Source: an uncultured Muribaculaceae bacterium
GTDB lineage: Bacteria; Bacteroidota; Bacteroidia; Bacteroidales; Muribaculaceae
NCBI GenBank assembly: GCA_910584525.1
Contig: CAJUAT010000001.1
Coordinates: 92,888 to 105,964, forward strand
Reading direction: 5' to 3'
Length of the DNA: 13,077 bases
Below the pieces are notes generated by a model. It did not search any database. It worked only from the letters and a program-made list of their open reading frames with translations, and was not told where the DNA came from. The position numbers were made by a program, and so were the translations under genes. Of this stretch, positions 13,009-13,077 are shown one piece after another. Position 1 is the first letter of the stretch, and the number at the start of each line of letters is the position of its first letter.

Positions 13009-13077
13009 CAGGATTGGCCTATTACGCGAATTCAAAGACGAAGTGCGAAGGCTGTGAGCTGAAATGCCCATCCTCTC

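Noticed and set aside
13022..13077. C-terminus of a convergent minus-strand gene (open frame ending at a TAA, 13024-13022)
   Set aside because: Only about 17 codons are visible with no recognisable motif. The 13-bp gap to the barrel gene makes it possible, but the sequence alone cannot support it.
13063..13077. Start of a further plus-strand gene (ATG at 13063)
   Set aside because: Only five codons are in the window and no promoter or ribosome site supports it.

Overview
The window looks like chromosomal DNA from a Bacteroidales bacterium. The evidence is a set of promoters of the Bacteroidetes sigma-ABfr type (a TTTG/TTG box, 19-20 nt, then TAnnTTTG), mostly absent Shine-Dalgarno sites, A-rich leaders, a DUF6576-type rhomboid, a Bacteroidales-type HU, a membrane-spanning TPR/HTH regulator and a plug-plus-barrel outer-membrane protein. 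The fairly high coding GC and intergenic repeat style would suit a Muribaculaceae-like gut bacterium, but that family-level placement is inference.

Left part (1-3480, all on the minus strand). The first 356 bases are the N-terminus of a protein with a disordered, Q/N/G/Y-rich repeat tail, possibly a pseudouridine synthase with the low-complexity extension often seen in this order. It has a ~200-nt leader and a recognisable promoter. Next comes a compact three-gene operon read leftwards: a canonical rhomboid protease, a second rhomboid with altered motifs and a C-terminal DUF6576-like tail (TTG start), and a membrane-anchored endonuclease/exonuclease/phosphatase-fold protein joined by an ATGA overlap.

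Middle (3600-4767). A plus-strand HU gene with a textbook promoter runs straight into a 32-bp tandem repeat that includes the phase of its stop codon. A terminator hairpin, seven copies of a 9-bp repeat and a C9T8 homopolymer follow. The remaining gene-poor DNA is not empty: a second textbook promoter (4374-4404) and a strong intrinsic terminator (4571-4611) bracket a ~200-nt transcript candidate. Its 5' hairpin holds the start codon of a 20-codon ORF. This is the best candidate for something undescribed.

Right part (4768-13008). A periplasmic/exported M3 oligopeptidase gene is read leftwards. Divergent from it, with back-to-back promoters at 6950-7030, is a three-gene operon: lipid kinase, GT2 glycosyltransferase, and a lipobox-TPR-transmembrane-HTH one-component regulator, all linked by ATGA overlaps. 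A complete outer-membrane beta-barrel protein with a TonB-plug-like domain follows under its own putative promoter. The lipid kinase and glycosyltransferase point to envelope lipid/glycan work, and the regulator could respond to envelope state and act on the neighbouring barrel gene. That link is inference from gene order only. I saw no tRNA, rRNA, CRISPR array, transposase or phage gene.
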